Origin: Mycolicibacterium flavescens
GTDB taxonomy: Bacteria > Actinomycetota > Actinomycetes > Mycobacteriales > Mycobacteriaceae
Length of the DNA stretch: 64,000 nucleotides
Direction of reading: 5' to 3'
Assembly (NCBI GenBank): GCA_900637135.1
Contig: LR134353.1
Span: 1,736,001 to 1,800,000, forward strand
Part shown: in pieces, positions 20,882 to 31,262 of the stretch
How the letters are laid out: the number at the start of each line of letters is the position of its first letter
How positions within the stretch are numbered: position 1 is the first letter of the stretch
Position numbers and translations under genes: made by a program
Notes under the pieces: generated by a model
The model's input: the letters and a program-made list of their open reading frames with translations, nothing else
Databases searched by the model: none
Told to the model about the DNA's origin: nothing

Positions 20882-22141
20882 ATGAGCGCACCGGAGCGGG
20901 AATTCGACATCGTCTTGTACGGAGCAACCGGGTTCGTCGGGAAACTCACCGCCGAATACCTGGCCAGGACGGCGCCGGACGCCCGGATCGCGCTCGCAGG
21001 TCGATCGCACGACAAGCTGATCGCGGTCCGAGACTCCCTGGGTGACAAGGCCGCCTCCTGGGCGCTGATCACCGCGGACGCGTCGCAGCCGTCGACCCTG
21101 AACGCGATGGCCACACAAACGCGCGTGGTGGTGACCACGGTGGGTCCCTACGCGAAGTACGGTCTGCCGTTGGTCGCGGCGTGCGCGGCCGCCGGCACCG
21201 ACTATGCGGACCTGACCGGTGAGTCGTTGTTCATCCGCGAGAGCATCGACCAGTACCACAAGCAGGCTGCCGACACCGGTGCGCGCATCGTGCACTCGTG
21301 CGGATTCGATTCCGTCCCATCGGATCTCACGGTGTTCGCGTTGTATCGGCGCGCGCAGCAGGACGGTGCGGGCGAACTCACCGACACCAACCTGGTGGTG
21401 CGGTCCTTCAAGGGAGGGGTCTCCGGCGGTACGGCCGCGTCGATGATCGAGGTCATGCGGGCGGCGTCGTCGGACGAAGAGGCGCGACGGGTGATGAACG
21501 ACCCGTACACGCTCACCCCCGACCGCGCCGCCGAACCCGAACTGGGCGGCCAACCCGATCTGCGGTGGCGGCGGGGCGCGGAGATCGCACCGGAACTCGA
21601 CGGGTACTGGGTTGCGCCTTTCGTGATGGCCGCGGTGAACACCCGTATCGTGCGGCGCAGCAACGCATTACTCGACTACGCCTATGGTCGGCGCCTGGAG
21701 TACGGCGAACAGATGAGCATGGGCAAGTCGGTGCTCGCGCCGGTGGCATCGGCGCTGGCCGCGGCCGGCAACGTCGCGACGATGGCGCTGGGCAGCCGCT
21801 ACTTCGACCGCGTGCCCAGCAAGCTGGTCGACCGAGTGCTGCCCAAACCCGGCACCGGTCCCAGCGAGAAGGTCCGCGAGAGCGGCCACTACACCGTCGA
21901 AACGTACGCGACGACCACCACGGGCACCCGGTATCGGGCCGTCATGTCGCAGAAGGGCGATCCGGGCTACAAGGCGACGGCGGTGCTGTTGGGGGAGTGC
22001 GGGCTCGCGCTGGCGCTGGACCGGGACAAGCTCTCCGACCTTCGCGGCGTGCTCACCCCCGCCGCGGCGATGGGCGACGCATTGCTCACCCGCCTACCCG
22101 CCGCCGGGGTGACGCTGGAGACGACGCGCCTGCACAGGTAG
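20882..22141 (+). CDS. saccharopine dehydrogenase-like / trans-acting enoyl reductase family protein
   Basis: 419 residues, ATG 20882. The N-terminal Rossmann motif is DIVLYGATGFVGKLTAEYLA; VVTTVGPYAKYGLPLVAAC, DYADLTGE and HSCGFDSVPSD are typical of the mycobacterial group that includes the trans-acting enoyl reductase Rv2953 of phenolic-glycolipid/PDIM synthesis. Length and position beside rpfE and valS match Rv2449c. The fold is that of saccharopine reductase, but lysine metabolism is not implied. It probably reduces a lipid or polyketide intermediate, perhaps at the membrane (the C-terminal third is hydrophobic in part). Substrate unknown. Confidence 0.85.
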   Translation: MSAPEREFDIVLYGATGFVGKLTAEYLARTAPDARIALAGRSHDKLIAVRDSLGDKAASWALITADASQPSTLNAMATQTRVVVTTVGPYAKYGLPLVAACAAAGTDYADLTGESLFIRESIDQYHKQAADTGARIVHSCGFDSVPSDLTVFALYRRAQQDGAGELTDTNLVVRSFKGGVSGGTAASMIEVMRAASSDEEARRVMNDPYTLTPDRAAEPELGGQPDLRWRRGAEIAPELDGYWVAPFVMAAVNTRIVRRSNALLDYAYGRRLEYGEQMSMGKSVLAPVASALAAAGNVATMALGSRYFDRVPSKLVDRVLPKPGTGPSEKVRESGHYTVETYATTTTGTRYRAVMSQKGDPGYKATAVLLGECGLALALDRDKLSDLRGVLTPAAAMGDALLTRLPAAGVTLETTRLHR

Positions 22142-22160
22142 CGCACGTCACATCGCATCA

Positions 22161-22178
22161 GGAGCGAAAAGCCGCTCC
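22161..22178 (+). terminator. short hairpin before valS
   Basis: A perfect 6-bp inverted repeat GGAGCG/CGCTCC with loop AAAAGC lies 19 bases after the stop of the 20882 gene. It has no U-tract, and it lies upstream of the proposed valS promoter. Confidence 0.4.
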
Positions 22179-22214
22179 GTTCGGGGCACTTAGCGACACC
22201 GCGCACTGCATTCC

Positions 22215-22220
22215 TAGAAT
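22215..22220 (+). promoter_or_regulatory. -10 element of valS (leaderless)
   Basis: TAGAAT ends six bases before the valS GTG start, so the valS-folC-26347 transcript probably begins at or next to the start codon. Confidence 0.55.
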
Positions 22221-22226
22221 TGCGGG

Positions 22227-24878
22227 GTGACCGCCAGCCCCCGATCCTCTGCCGAAGCCCTGCCCAAGTCCTGGGACCCGGCCGCAGTGGAGAGCGACCT
22301 CTACGAGGGCTGGGTCAAGGCCGGCTACTTCACCGCCGACGCGACCAGCAGCAAGCCCGCTTATTCGATCGTGCTGCCCCCGCCGAATGTCACCGGCAAC
22401 CTGCACATGGGCCACGCGCTGGACCACACGCTGATGGATGCGCTGACGCGCCGCAAGCGGATGCAGGGCTACGAGGTGCTGTGGTTACCGGGCATGGATC
22501 ACGCCGGCATCGCCACCCAGTCGGTCGTCGAGAAGCAACTCGCGGTCGACGGCAAGACCAAAGAGGATTTCGGCCGCGACCTGTTCGTCGACAAGGTCTG
22601 GGACTGGAAGCGGGAATCCGGCGGCACGATCGGCGCGCAGATGCGCCGCCTCGGCGACGGCGTCGACTGGAGTCGCGACCGGTTCACCATGGACGAGGGC
22701 CTGTCGCGCGCGGTGCGCACGATCTTCAAGCGACTCTTCGACGCGGGCCTGATCTACCAGGCCGAGCGACTGGTCAACTGGTCGCCGGTGCTCGAGACGG
22801 CCATCTCCGACCTCGAGGTCAAATACGAAGACATCGAGGGTGAGCTGGTGTCGTTCCGGTACGGCTCGCTCAACGACGACGAACCGCACATCGTCGTCGC
22901 CACCACCCGCGTCGAGACGATGCTGGGCGACACGGCGATCGCGGTGCACCCCGACGACGAGCGATACCGCGACCTGGTCGGAACGTCGCTGCCGCACCCG
23001 TTCATCGACCGCGACATCGTGATCGTCGCCGACGAGCACGTCGACCCCGAATTCGGCACGGGCGCCGTCAAGGTGACTCCCGCCCACGACCCAAATGACT
23101 TCGAGATCGGTCTGCGCCACCAGCTCCCGATGCCGTCCATCATGGACACCAAGGGCCGAATCGTCGGCACCGGAACGGAATTCGACGGCCAGGACCGCTT
23201 CGAGGCGCGGGTCAAGGTGCGCGAGGCGCTGGCCTCGCAAGGCCGCATCGTCGCGGAGAAGCGGCCGTACGTGCACAGCGTCGGCCACTCCGAACGCAGC
23301 GGCGAGCCGATCGAGCCGCGGCTGTCGCTGCAATGGTGGGTCAAGGTCGAGGCGCTGGCCAAGGCCGCCGGTGACGCAGTTCGCAACGGCGACGCCGTGA
23401 TTCACCCTCCCAGCCTCGAGCCCAGGTGGTTCGCGTGGGTGGACAACATGCACGACTGGTGCATCTCGCGCCAGCTGTGGTGGGGCCATCGCATCCCGAT
23501 CTGGCACGGCCCCGACGGCCAGACCGTCTGCGTCGGGCCCGATGAGACGCCGCCCGAGGGGTGGGAGCAGGACCCCGACGTGCTCGACACCTGGTTCAGT
23601 TCGGCGCTGTGGCCGTTCTCCACCATGGGCTGGCCGGACCAAACCCCCGACCTCGCCAAGTTCTATCCAACGACCGTGCTGGTCACCGGCTACGACATCC
23701 TGTTCTTCTGGGTGGCGCGGATGATGATGTTCGGCACCTTCGTCGCCGACGACCCGGCGATCACCCTCGACGGTCAGCGCGGACCCCAGGTGCCGTTCCA
23801 GAACGTCTTCCTGCACGGACTGATTCGCGACGAGCACGGCCGCAAGATGAGCAAGTCGCGCGGTAACGGGATCGACCCGCTGGACTGGGTGGAGCTCTTC
23901 GGCGCCGATGCGCTGCGATTCACGCTGGCCCGCGGGGCGAGCCCGGGCGGTGACCTGTCCATCGGCGAGGATCACGCCCGAGCCTCACGCAACTTCGCCA
24001 CCAAGCTGTTCAACGCCACCCGGTTCGCGTTGATGAACGGCGCGGCGCCGGATGCACTGCCGGACGCCGCCGAGCTGACCGACGCCGACCGGTGGATCCT
24101 GGGCCGGATGGAACAGGTTCGCGCGGAGGTGGATTCGGCCTTCGACGCCTACGAGTTCAGCCGCGCGTGCGAATCGCTCTACCACTTCGCCTGGGACGAG
24201 TTCTGCGACTGGTACGTCGAACTGGCCAAGGTTCAGCTCGCCGAGGACATCACGCACACCACGGCCGTGCTCGCCGCGGTACTGGACACACTGCTGAAGC
24301 TGCTGCATCCGGTGATGCCGTTCGTCACCGAGGTGTTGTGGAAGACACTGACCGGTGGCGAGTCGCTGGTGATCGCCGACTGGCCGACGCCATCGGGTTT
24401 CGAACCCGATCCGGTTGCCGCGCAACGGGTCGCGGACATGCAGAAGCTGATCACCGAGGTGCGTCGCTTCCGCAGCGATCAGGGACTCAACGACCGGCAG
24501 AAGGTTCCTGCGCGGTTGTCGGACATCGTCGGCGCGGACCTGCAGGCGCAGGTGCCCGCCGTGCGCTCGCTGGCCTGGCTGACCACCGACTCTGATGGCT
24601 TCGCCCCGACCGCGGCCATCGAGGTGCGGCTGTCGCGCGGCACCGTGACCGTCGAGGTCGACACCTCGGGCACCGTGGACGTGGCCGCCGAGCGGCGCCG
24701 GCTGGAAAAGGATCTCGCCGCGGCGCAGAAGGAACTGGCCAGTACCACAGGCAAACTCGGAAACGAGGCGTTCCTGGCGAAGGCTCCCGCAGAAGTCGTC
24801 GACAAGATCCGCGGACGCCAACAGATCGCCCAGGAGGAAGTCGACCGCATCGCCGCGAGGTTGGCCGCGCTGCGATGA
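22227..24878 (+). CDS. valS: valyl-tRNA synthetase
   Basis: 883 residues, GTG 22227, apparently leaderless. Class I synthetase: the HIGH motif is HMGH at residues 60-63 and KMSKS is at 540-544. Between them is the CP1 editing domain ([19 protein letters not shown]), which hydrolyses mischarged Thr-tRNA. After the core come the anticodon-binding helices ([14 protein letters not shown]..., [10 protein letters not shown]) and the C-terminal coiled-coil arm (about 815-883) that contacts the tRNA. It charges tRNA-Val in the cytoplasm. folC starts within its stop codon (ATGA), and the DUF4233 gene follows, giving a three-gene unit. Confidence 0.98.
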   Translation: MTASPRSSAEALPKSWDPAAVESDLYEGWVKAGYFTADATSSKPAYSIVLPPPNVTGNLHMGHALDHTLMDALTRRKRMQGYEVLWLPGMDHAGIATQSVVEKQLAVDGKTKEDFGRDLFVDKVWDWKRESGGTIGAQMRRLGDGVDWSRDRFTMDEGLSRAVRTIFKRLFDAGLIYQAERLVNWSPVLETAISDLEVKYEDIEGELVSFRYGSLNDDEPHIVVATTRVETMLGDTAIAVHPDDERYRDLVGTSLPHPFIDRDIVIVADEHVDPEFGTGAVKVTPAHDPNDFEIGLRHQLPMPSIMDTKGRIVGTGTEFDGQDRFEARVKVREALASQGRIVAEKRPYVHSVGHSERSGEPIEPRLSLQWWVKVEALAKAAGDAVRNGDAVIHPPSLEPRWFAWVDNMHDWCISRQLWWGHRIPIWHGPDGQTVCVGPDETPPEGWEQDPDVLDTWFSSALWPFSTMGWPDQTPDLAKFYPTTVLVTGYDILFFWVARMMMFGTFVADDPAITLDGQRGPQVPFQNVFLHGLIRDEHGRKMSKSRGNGIDPLDWVELFGADALRFTLARGASPGGDLSIGEDHARASRNFATKLFNATRFALMNGAAPDALPDAAELTDADRWILGRMEQVRAEVDSAFDAYEFSRACESLYHFAWDEFCDWYVELAKVQLAEDITHTTAVLAAVLDTLLKLLHPVMPFVTEVLWKTLTGGESLVIADWPTPSGFEPDPVAAQRVADMQKLITEVRRFRSDQGLNDRQKVPARLSDIVGADLQAQVPAVRSLAWLTTDSDGFAPTAAIEVRLSRGTVTVEVDTSGTVDVAAERRRLEKDLAAAQKELASTTGKLGNEAFLAKAPAEVVDKIRGRQQIAQEEVDRIAARLAALR

Positions 24879-26350
24879 CCGACCCGGAGCCGGACGACCG
24901 GCCAGAGCCGGACGTGGAGCCGCTGGGGCCGCCGGATCCCGAGCCTTCACCGGACGAGATCGCGGCGCTCCTGCAAGTCGAGCACCTGCTCGACCAGCGT
25001 TGGCCCGAAACGAAACTCGAACCCAGCACGACGCGCATCTCGGCGTTGCTCGAACTGCTCGGCTCACCGCAGCGCGGTTACCCGTCGATCCACATCGCGG
25101 GCACCAACGGCAAGACATCGGTCGCGCGGATGGTCGATGCGCTGCTGACGGCACTGCATCGTCGCACCGGACGCACCACTAGCCCGCACCTGCAATCGGC
25201 GGTCGAGCGCATCTCGATCGACGGCAAGCCGATCAGCCCCGCGGCCTACGTCGACACTTACCGCGAGATCGAGCCCTTCGTGCACCTGGTTGATCAGCAG
25301 TCCGAGGCCGGCGTCCTGGGGAAGGCTGGACCCGCCATGAGCAAGTTCGAGGTGGTGACCGCGATGGCGTTCGCCGCCTTCGCCGATGCGCCGATCGACG
25401 TCGCCGTCGTCGAGGTCGGCCTCGGCGGTCGCTGGGACGCCACCAACGTCGTCAACGCCCCCGTCACGGTGATCACTCCGATCGGTGTCGACCACGCCGA
25501 GTACCTGGGCGACACCCTCGCCGAGATCGCCGCCGAAAAGGCCGGGATCATCGGCAAACAGGAAGACGACCTGGTGCCCACCGATACGGTCGCGATCATC
25601 GGCAGGCAGGCCCCCGAGGCGATGGAAGCGCTGCTGGCCCAGACGGTGCGCGCCGACGCGGCGGTCGCGCGCGAGGACTCGGAGTTCGCGGTGCTCGGCA
25701 GGCAGGTCGCCGTCGGCGGGCAGCTGCTCGAACTGCAGGGCCTCGGCGGCCTGTACTCCGACATCTTCCTGCCGCTGCACGGAGAACACCAGGCGCACAA
25801 CGCCGCGCTCGCGCTTGCGGCCGTCGAGGCGTTCTTCGGCGCCGGGGCACAGCGCCAGCTGGACATCGACGCGGTGCGGGCGGGTTTCGCCGCGGTGACA
25901 AGCCCCGGCCGCCTGGAGAGGATGCGCAGCGCGCCAACGGTTTTCATCGATGCCGCGCACAATCCGGCCGGAGCCGCGGCGTTGGCGCAGGCACTGCAGG
26001 AGGAGTTCGACTTCCGCATTCTGGTCGGCGTCGTGTCGGTGATGGGCGACAAGGACGTCGACGGCATCCTGACCGCCCTGGAACCGGTGTTCGACCAGGT
26101 GGTCGTCACGCACAACGGATCACCGCGCGCGCTCGACGTGGAGGCATTGGCGCTGGTGGCCGAGCAGAGGTTCGGTCCCGAGCGGGTGGTCACCGCGGCG
26201 ACGCTGCCCGACGCGATCGAGATCGCCACCGCGATCGTCGAGGAGTCGGCGATCGAGGGTGAACTGCTGGGTGGCGCGGGGATCGTGATCACCGGGTCGG
26301 TCGTCACCGCGGGAGCGGCACGCACGCTGTTCGGAAAGGATCCGCAATGA
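24875..26350 (+). CDS. folC: bifunctional dihydrofolate/folylpolyglutamate synthase
   Basis: 491 residues, ATG 24875 overlapping valS. An acidic, Pro-rich N-terminal extension of about 40 residues precedes the Mur-ligase-like fold. The P-loop GTNGKT is at residues 76-81, followed by [16 protein letters not shown], the omega-loop region, [14 protein letters not shown], and the C-terminal domain segments [11 protein letters not shown] and [14 protein letters not shown]. FolC adds glutamate to folates and dihydropteroate using ATP, keeping them in the cell. It also activates the antifolate drug para-aminosalicylate in mycobacteria. The next gene overlaps by 4 bases. Confidence 0.96.
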   Translation: MTDPEPDDRPEPDVEPLGPPDPEPSPDEIAALLQVEHLLDQRWPETKLEPSTTRISALLELLGSPQRGYPSIHIAGTNGKTSVARMVDALLTALHRRTGRTTSPHLQSAVERISIDGKPISPAAYVDTYREIEPFVHLVDQQSEAGVLGKAGPAMSKFEVVTAMAFAAFADAPIDVAVVEVGLGGRWDATNVVNAPVTVITPIGVDHAEYLGDTLAEIAAEKAGIIGKQEDDLVPTDTVAIIGRQAPEAMEALLAQTVRADAAVAREDSEFAVLGRQVAVGGQLLELQGLGGLYSDIFLPLHGEHQAHNAALALAAVEAFFGAGAQRQLDIDAVRAGFAAVTSPGRLERMRSAPTVFIDAAHNPAGAAALAQALQEEFDFRILVGVVSVMGDKDVDGILTALEPVFDQVVVTHNGSPRALDVEALALVAEQRFGPERVVTAATLPDAIEIATAIVEESAIEGELLGGAGIVITGSVVTAGAARTLFGKDPQ

Positions 26351-26739
26351 CCGAACCGGCGCCGCAGCAGCCGGATCCCTGGAAGAGCTTCCGCGGGGTG
26401 ATGGCGGGCACGCTGATCCTGGAAGCCATCGTCGTGCTGCTGGCGCTGCCGGTGGTGGCCAACATCGGCGGCGGGCTCACCGCGGCCACCGGCGGCTTCC
26501 TCATCGGGATGGCGGTGATCCTGGTACTGCTGGCCGGTGTGCAGGGCAAGCCCTGGGCGATCTGGGTGAATGTGGGCCTTCAGGTCGTGCTGATCGCGGG
26601 TGTGGTCCTCGACGGGGCGATCGCCTTCGTCGGGGTGATCTTCCTGGTGGTGTGGCTGATGATCGCCTATCTGCGCGCCGAGGTCCTTCGCCGACAGAAG
26701 AGGGGACTTCTGCCTGGTCAGCAGCGTCCGCCGGAGTAG
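26347..26739 (+). CDS. DUF4233 family membrane protein
   Basis: 130 residues, ATG 26347 overlapping folC (ATGA). Four hydrophobic segments are visible (about residues 18-42, 48-66, 72-90 and 93-113), with short charged ends, so it is a small integral membrane protein. Its position immediately after folC and before ndk is conserved in mycobacteria (Rv2446c position), which is how I recognise DUF4233. Function is unknown; co-translation with folC is the only hint. Confidence 0.8.
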   Translation: MTEPAPQQPDPWKSFRGVMAGTLILEAIVVLLALPVVANIGGGLTAATGGFLIGMAVILVLLAGVQGKPWAIWVNVGLQVVLIAGVVLDGAIAFVGVIFLVVWLMIAYLRAEVLRRQKRGLLPGQQRPPE

Positions 26740-26753
26740 TCGATTTCGGCGGC

Positions 26754-26759
26754 TATTCT
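26754..26759 (+). promoter_or_regulatory. -10 element of ndk (leaderless)
   Basis: TATTCT ends seven bases before the ndk GTG, so ndk has its own leaderless promoter despite lying only 27 bases after the previous gene. Confidence 0.55.
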
Positions 26760-26766
26760 GTCGGCC

Positions 26767-27186
26767 GTGACTGAGCCGATTGAACGGACCCTCGTGTTGG
26801 TCAAGCCCGACGGCGTCAAGCGGCGTCTTGTCGGTGACATTCTTTCCCGGATCGAACGCAAAGGGCTGGCGATCGCCGAGCTGAAGCTGGTGACCGTCAG
26901 CGACGAGCTGGCCCGCAGGCATTACGCCGAGCACGAGGGCAAGCCGTTCTTTGATTCGCTGCTCGCGTTCATCACATCGGGCCCGGTCGTGGCGGCGGTC
27001 GTCGAGGGTCCACGCGCCATCGCGGCGTTCCGCCAGATCGCAGGCGGAACCGACCCCGTGGAGAAGGCGGCACCGGGCACCATCCGCGGTGACCTGGCCC
27101 TGATCACCCAGGACAACCTCGTTCACGGCTCGGATTCCCCGGAGTCCGCCGCGCGCGAGATCGATCTCTGGTTCACCGGCAAGTAG
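26767..27186 (+). CDS. ndk: nucleoside diphosphate kinase
   Basis: 139 residues, GTG 26767. The N-terminal [19 protein letters not shown] is the ATP-site strand with its Lys. [14 protein letters not shown] and [16 protein letters not shown] are the nucleotide-binding segments, and the phospho-histidine is His120 in [12 protein letters not shown]. The enzyme forms a ping-pong phospho-His intermediate to balance NTP and dNTP pools. It is complete and of normal length. rne starts 306 bases downstream. Confidence 0.97.
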   Translation: MTEPIERTLVLVKPDGVKRRLVGDILSRIERKGLAIAELKLVTVSDELARRHYAEHEGKPFFDSLLAFITSGPVVAAVVEGPRAIAAFRQIAGGTDPVEKAAPGTIRGDLALITQDNLVHGSDSPESAAREIDLWFTGK

Positions 27187-27492
27187 GGGTTTCGCGACCT
27201 GTCTCGCCCAGCCTGGTCGGGCGGGGCGTCGTGATGTGGGATACTCGACTCGGGTGACCGGCCGCCAACGGGGACCGGACACCCGAATGAAGACTTAGAC
27301 GTGCGCGACCATCGCCACGCGTGATGCGGCGCCGACCGTCCAGCCATCATTCAGACCGGCACCGGGATGGTCCCCCAGTGGGCCGCTCGGAGCGAGACCA
27401 CAACAAGCTCGGGCGAAGTCACCCGGGTCCATAGCGGAAGCCCTCGCGTGGCCGCGTCAAACACGACGCGCCCGGGGGCTTAAGGAGACTAC
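27187..27492 (+). promoter_or_regulatory. rne: rne promoter and structured 5' leader
   Basis: 306 bases between ndk and rne. GATACT at 27240-27245 is a candidate -10; a GTG eight bases later opens a 14-codon frame ending TAG at about 27298, a possible leader peptide. Just before the gene, AAGCCC (27438-27443) can pair with GGGCTT (27476-27481), enclosing a perfect 6-bp hairpin CGCGTC/GACGCG (27453-27470). This structure ends directly beside the ribosome-binding site TAAGGAGA, so it could control translation. RNase E autoregulation through its 5' leader is known in E. coli; here it is an inference. Confidence 0.45.
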
Positions 27493-30363
27493 GTGGCCGA
27501 AGATGCCCCCACCGAAGACCTATCTGAAGACACGCGAGAAGCACAGGACTCTCAGCCGGAGTCGTTGAGAGTCGATTCGCTGGCCCAGGTGCTGGGCACC
27601 ACCAGCGAGCGGGTTCTCGAGGCGCTGACCGCGCTGGACGGCCGCCCTCGCACCGCCGAATCCGCCCTCGGGGAGGACGAGGCTCAACGCGTGCGCGAAG
27701 CGCTCGCTGACGCTGCCGACGCGCCGCAGACGCCCGAACCGGCGGCTGCCGCCGAACCGAGCAACGGAGACGAGCCGGAGTCCCGGACGATTCTGGAGAC
27801 CCCCGCCGAAGAGGCGCCGCAGCGCGCTGAATACATGCCGCTGTTCGTCGCGCCGCAGCCCGTCCGCTTCGAATACGACGCCGACGCCGACGACGATGAC
27901 GACGACACCGACGACGATGACGACGGCCAGGACAGCGAGGACGACCAGTCCGAGCGGCCCTCCGGTCGCCGTCGCCGCCGCGGTCGGCGCGGACGGGGCC
28001 GCGGTCGCGGTGAGCAGAACGGCGACGACGCCGACGGCGACGGGGACGCCGATCAGGGCGGTTCTCAGGGTTCGGACTCCGACAGCGACGACTCGGACGA
28101 CTCCGACGAGGACAACGGCGACGACGAGAACACCGGCACCGATGGCGCCACCCGCCGTCGCCGTCGCCGCCGTCGTCGCAAATCGGGGTCGGCGGACGAC
28201 AGCGACGCGACCTCGCCCGACGATCCACCCAACACGGTCGTGCACGAGCGCGAGCCGCGGAAGTCGACCAGAAACGACAAGTCCGGCAGCGGCGACGGCG
28301 AGATCCAGGGCATCAGCGGATCGACCCGGCTGGAGGCCAAACGGCAACGCAGGCGCGACGGCCGAGACGCAGGCAGGCGCCGCCCGCCCATCCTGAGCGA
28401 GGCCGAATTCCTGGCCAGGCGCGAGGCCGTCGAACGGATGATGGTCGTGCGCGACAAGGTCCGCACCGAACCTCCGCACGAGGGCGCCCGCTACACGCAG
28501 ATCGCCGTGCTCGAGGACGGCGTCGTCGTCGAGCACTTCGTGACCTCGGCGGCGTCGGCCTCCCTGGTCGGCAACATCTACCTCGGCATCGTGCAGAACG
28601 TGCTGCCCTCGATGGAGGCGGCGTTCGTCGACATCGGCCGCGGGCGCAACGGTGTCCTCTACGCCGGCGAGGTCAACTGGGAAGCCGCCGGACTCGGCGG
28701 CGCCGCCCGCAAGATCGAACAGGCGCTCAAGCCGGGCGACTACGTCGTCGTCCAGGTCAGCAAGGACCCCGTCGGCCACAAGGGCGCCCGGTTGACGACG
28801 CAGGTGTCGTTGGCGGGTCGGTACCTGGTCTACGTGCCCGGCGCCTCGTCGACCGGCATCAGCCGCAAACTGCCCGACACGGAACGCCAGCGTCTCAAGG
28901 AGATCCTGCGTGAGGTGGTGCCGCCAGACGCCGGGGTGATCATCCGCACCGCGTCCGAGGGCGTCAAAGAAGAGGACATCCGCAACGACGTCGAACGCCT
29001 CGCCAAGCGCTGGTCCGAGATCGAGGCCAAGGCCGCCGACATCACCGCCAAGAAGGCCGGTGCGGCCGTCGCGCTCTACGAAGAGCCCGATGTGCTGGTC
29101 AAGGTGATCCGCGACCTGTTCAACGAAGACTTCACGGGCCTGACGGTCTCCGGCGACGATGCGTGGAAGACCATCAACGACTATGTGAATTCGGTTGCGC
29201 CCGAACTTCTTCCGCGACTGACGAAATACGAGCCCGCTTCCGCCGACGGCCCCGACGTGTTCGCGGTGCACCGCATCGACGAGCAGTTGACCAAGGCGAT
29301 GGACCGCAAGGTGTGGCTGCCCTCGGGCGGCACGCTCGTCATCGACCGCACCGAGGCCATGACCGTCATCGACGTCAACACCGGCAAGTTCACCGGGTCG
29401 GGCGGCAACCTCGAGCAGACCGTCACCCGCAACAACCTCGAAGCGGCCGAGGAGATCGTGCGCCAGCTGAGGCTGCGCGACATCGGCGGCATCGTGGTGA
29501 TCGACTTCATCGACATGGTGCTCGAGAACAACCGCGACCTGGTGCTGCGGCGGCTGACCGAGGCGCTGGCCCGGGACCGGACCCGCCATCAGGTCTCCGA
29601 GGTGACGTCGCTGGGTCTAGTCCAGTTGACGCGCAAGCGGCTCGGCACCGGTCTGGTGGAGGCGTTCTCGACCCCGTGCACACACTGCAGCGGGCGCGGA
29701 ATCGTGCTGCACGGCGACCCGGTCGACTCGACGTCGAGCAGCGGACGCAAGTCCGACGCCGGCGGTCGGCGCGGCAAGCGCGGAAAACGCGGCGCCAAGT
29801 CCGACGACGTCGCCGTGGCCAAGGTCCCGCCGCATCCCGCGGGCGAGCACCCGATGTTCAAGGCGATGGCGGCGGCCAACGGTCGCCATGACGCAGACGA
29901 CGATGCCGCTGACGAAGACACCACCGACGATGAGCGCCGCGATCAGAAGCCCGAGGAGGTCGCCGAGACCGATTCCGAAGCCATCCGCACCGCGGTGATC
30001 GAGTCGGGCGAGGACGATATCGAGGACCTTGAGGATGAGGACTTCGACGAGACCGACTCCGATGAGGACGACGAGGACGACGAGTCCGACGACGATTCCG
30101 ACGAGGACGAGGACGAGATCGACCTGGACTCCGATGACGACGAAGACGATATCGACGACGACATCGAGGTCATCGGCGCCGACGACTCCGACGACGACTC
30201 TGATGAGGACGACGACGAGGACACCGACGACGAGGATTCGGACGAGGACGAGGACTCCGGCGACTACGACACCAGGGGGGCCGCATCTGCGGCTGTCTCG
30301 CGAGGGCGGCACCGGCGTCGCGCGGCCGCCCGGCCTGCGGGCCCGCCAACCAACGAGCGCTGA
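27493..30363 (+). CDS. rne: ribonuclease E/G family endoribonuclease
   Basis: 956 residues, GTG 27493 with TAAGGAGA upstream. The first 300 residues are low-complexity: acidic Asp/Glu stretches and Arg-rich blocks. The catalytic part follows: S1 domain (around 345-430, SLVGNIYLGIVQNVLPSMEA), 5'-sensor and RNase H-like folds, the Mg-binding Asp627 (VIDVNTG) and Asp671 (VIDFIDM), and the Zn-link cysteines Cys729 and Cys732 (CTHC). The last 170 residues are again extremely acidic, ending in a short basic tail. It starts mRNA decay and processes rRNA in the degradosome; the tails probably bind partners and RNA. Confidence 0.96.
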   Translation: MAEDAPTEDLSEDTREAQDSQPESLRVDSLAQVLGTTSERVLEALTALDGRPRTAESALGEDEAQRVREALADAADAPQTPEPAAAAEPSNGDEPESRTILETPAEEAPQRAEYMPLFVAPQPVRFEYDADADDDDDDTDDDDDGQDSEDDQSERPSGRRRRRGRRGRGRGRGEQNGDDADGDGDADQGGSQGSDSDSDDSDDSDEDNGDDENTGTDGATRRRRRRRRRKSGSADDSDATSPDDPPNTVVHEREPRKSTRNDKSGSGDGEIQGISGSTRLEAKRQRRRDGRDAGRRRPPILSEAEFLARREAVERMMVVRDKVRTEPPHEGARYTQIAVLEDGVVVEHFVTSAASASLVGNIYLGIVQNVLPSMEAAFVDIGRGRNGVLYAGEVNWEAAGLGGAARKIEQALKPGDYVVVQVSKDPVGHKGARLTTQVSLAGRYLVYVPGASSTGISRKLPDTERQRLKEILREVVPPDAGVIIRTASEGVKEEDIRNDVERLAKRWSEIEAKAADITAKKAGAAVALYEEPDVLVKVIRDLFNEDFTGLTVSGDDAWKTINDYVNSVAPELLPRLTKYEPASADGPDVFAVHRIDEQLTKAMDRKVWLPSGGTLVIDRTEAMTVIDVNTGKFTGSGGNLEQTVTRNNLEAAEEIVRQLRLRDIGGIVVIDFIDMVLENNRDLVLRRLTEALARDRTRHQVSEVTSLGLVQLTRKRLGTGLVEAFSTPCTHCSGRGIVLHGDPVDSTSSSGRKSDAGGRRGKRGKRGAKSDDVAVAKVPPHPAGEHPMFKAMAAANGRHDADDDAADEDTTDDERRDQKPEEVAETDSEAIRTAVIESGEDDIEDLEDEDFDETDSDEDDEDDESDDDSDEDEDEIDLDSDDDEDDIDDDIEVIGADDSDDDSDEDDDEDTDDEDSDEDEDSGDYDTRGAASAAVSRGRHRRRAAARPAGPPTNER

Positions 30364-30403
30364 TCTGGTGGCCCGGGGCCGACGAGCCGTGACCTGCGGT
30401 GAT

Positions 30404-30433
30404 TTGACCCTCATGCGGCGGCTCAAGTAGCCT
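30404..30433 (+). promoter_or_regulatory. promoter of rplU-rpmA
   Basis: TTGACC (30404-30409), an 18-base spacer and TAGCCT (30428-30433) make a good sigma-A-type promoter. Transcription would start near 30440, leaving a leader of about 104 bases before rplU. Confidence 0.6.
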
Positions 30434-30543
30434 TGAGCAGTTGTCGCCAGGCTGGACCATGCGAGTCGGCGGCAGTCGCAAACCCAGACCAGCGCAGCGG
30501 CAAGTCGCGCGCGCCCAGTGAACGACGTAGGAGTAGTAAGACG

Positions 30544-30867
30544 ATGGCAGCCGAGAAGGTCACGTACGCAATAGTCAAGACCGGCGGTAAGCAGTACAAG
30601 GTTGCCGTCGGCGATGTGGTGAAGGTCGAGAAGCTCGACTCCGAGCCCGGCGCCAGCGTCTCCTTGCCCGTGGCCCTCGTCGTCGACGGGTCGAAGGTGA
30701 CCTCCGACGCGAAGTCGCTGGAGAAGGTCGCGGTCACGGGTGAGATCCTCGAGCACACCAAGGGCCCGAAGATCCGCATCCACAAGTTCAAGAACAAGAC
30801 CGGCTACCACAAGCGGCAGGGACACCGCCAGCAGCTGACCGTCCTCAAGGTCACCGGCATCAAGTGA
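30544..30867 (+). CDS. rplU: 50S ribosomal protein L21
   Basis: 107 residues, ATG 30544 after a GTAGGAG site. [20 protein letters not shown] is the L21 N-terminal signature, and the C-terminal [18 protein letters not shown] is the conserved basic rRNA-binding end. L21 sits on 23S rRNA domain I/II near L20. rpmA follows after 46 bases, the standard L21-L27 pair. Confidence 0.98.
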   Translation: MAAEKVTYAIVKTGGKQYKVAVGDVVKVEKLDSEPGASVSLPVALVVDGSKVTSDAKSLEKVAVTGEILEHTKGPKIRIHKFKNKTGYHKRQGHRQQLTVLKVTGIK

Positions 30868-30913
30868 TGAGCCGTCAGGCGACGGACAGAAAGCACTGAG
30901 GGGAACCACAGAC

Positions 30914-31180
30914 ATGGCACACAAAAAGGGCGCTTCCAGCTCGCGGAACGGTCGCGACTCCGCCGCACAGCGGCTCGGCGTCAAGCGGTTCGGCGGCCAG
31001 ATCGTCAAGGCCGGCGAAATCCTGGTGCGGCAGCGGGGTACACATTTCCATCCCGGCACCAACGTCGGCCGCGGAGGTGACGACACCCTGTTCGCCACCG
31101 CTCCCGGCGCCGTCGAATTCGGTTCAAAGCGCGGCCGCAAGATCGTCAGCGTCGTTCGACCGGCACCGCAGGAGGCCTGA
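30914..31180 (+). CDS. rpmA: 50S ribosomal protein L27
   Basis: 88 residues, ATG 30914 after GAGGGGAA. The N-terminus [20 protein letters not shown] reaches the peptidyl-transferase centre in the ribosome, and [21 protein letters not shown] is the family core. There is no N-terminal leader needing cleavage, unlike in Firmicutes. It is in the L21-L27-Obg order. Confidence 0.98.
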   Translation: MAHKKGASSSRNGRDSAAQRLGVKRFGGQIVKAGEILVRQRGTHFHPGTNVGRGGDDTLFATAPGAVEFGSKRGRKIVSVVRPAPQEA

Positions 31181-31262
31181 CTTCCTGCCGCGAATGTGAT
31201 GCTGCTGCGACTTCCCGGCTGAAGCTGGCAGTAGCTCACACTCGTCACGGAAAGGAAGACCG

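Noticed and set aside
27520..31248. Very long minus-strand frames antisense to rne and the rplU-rpmA region
   Set aside because: They mirror the biased acidic/Arg codons of rne (Val/Leu/Gly-rich), and the strong genes on the plus strand explain the sequence.
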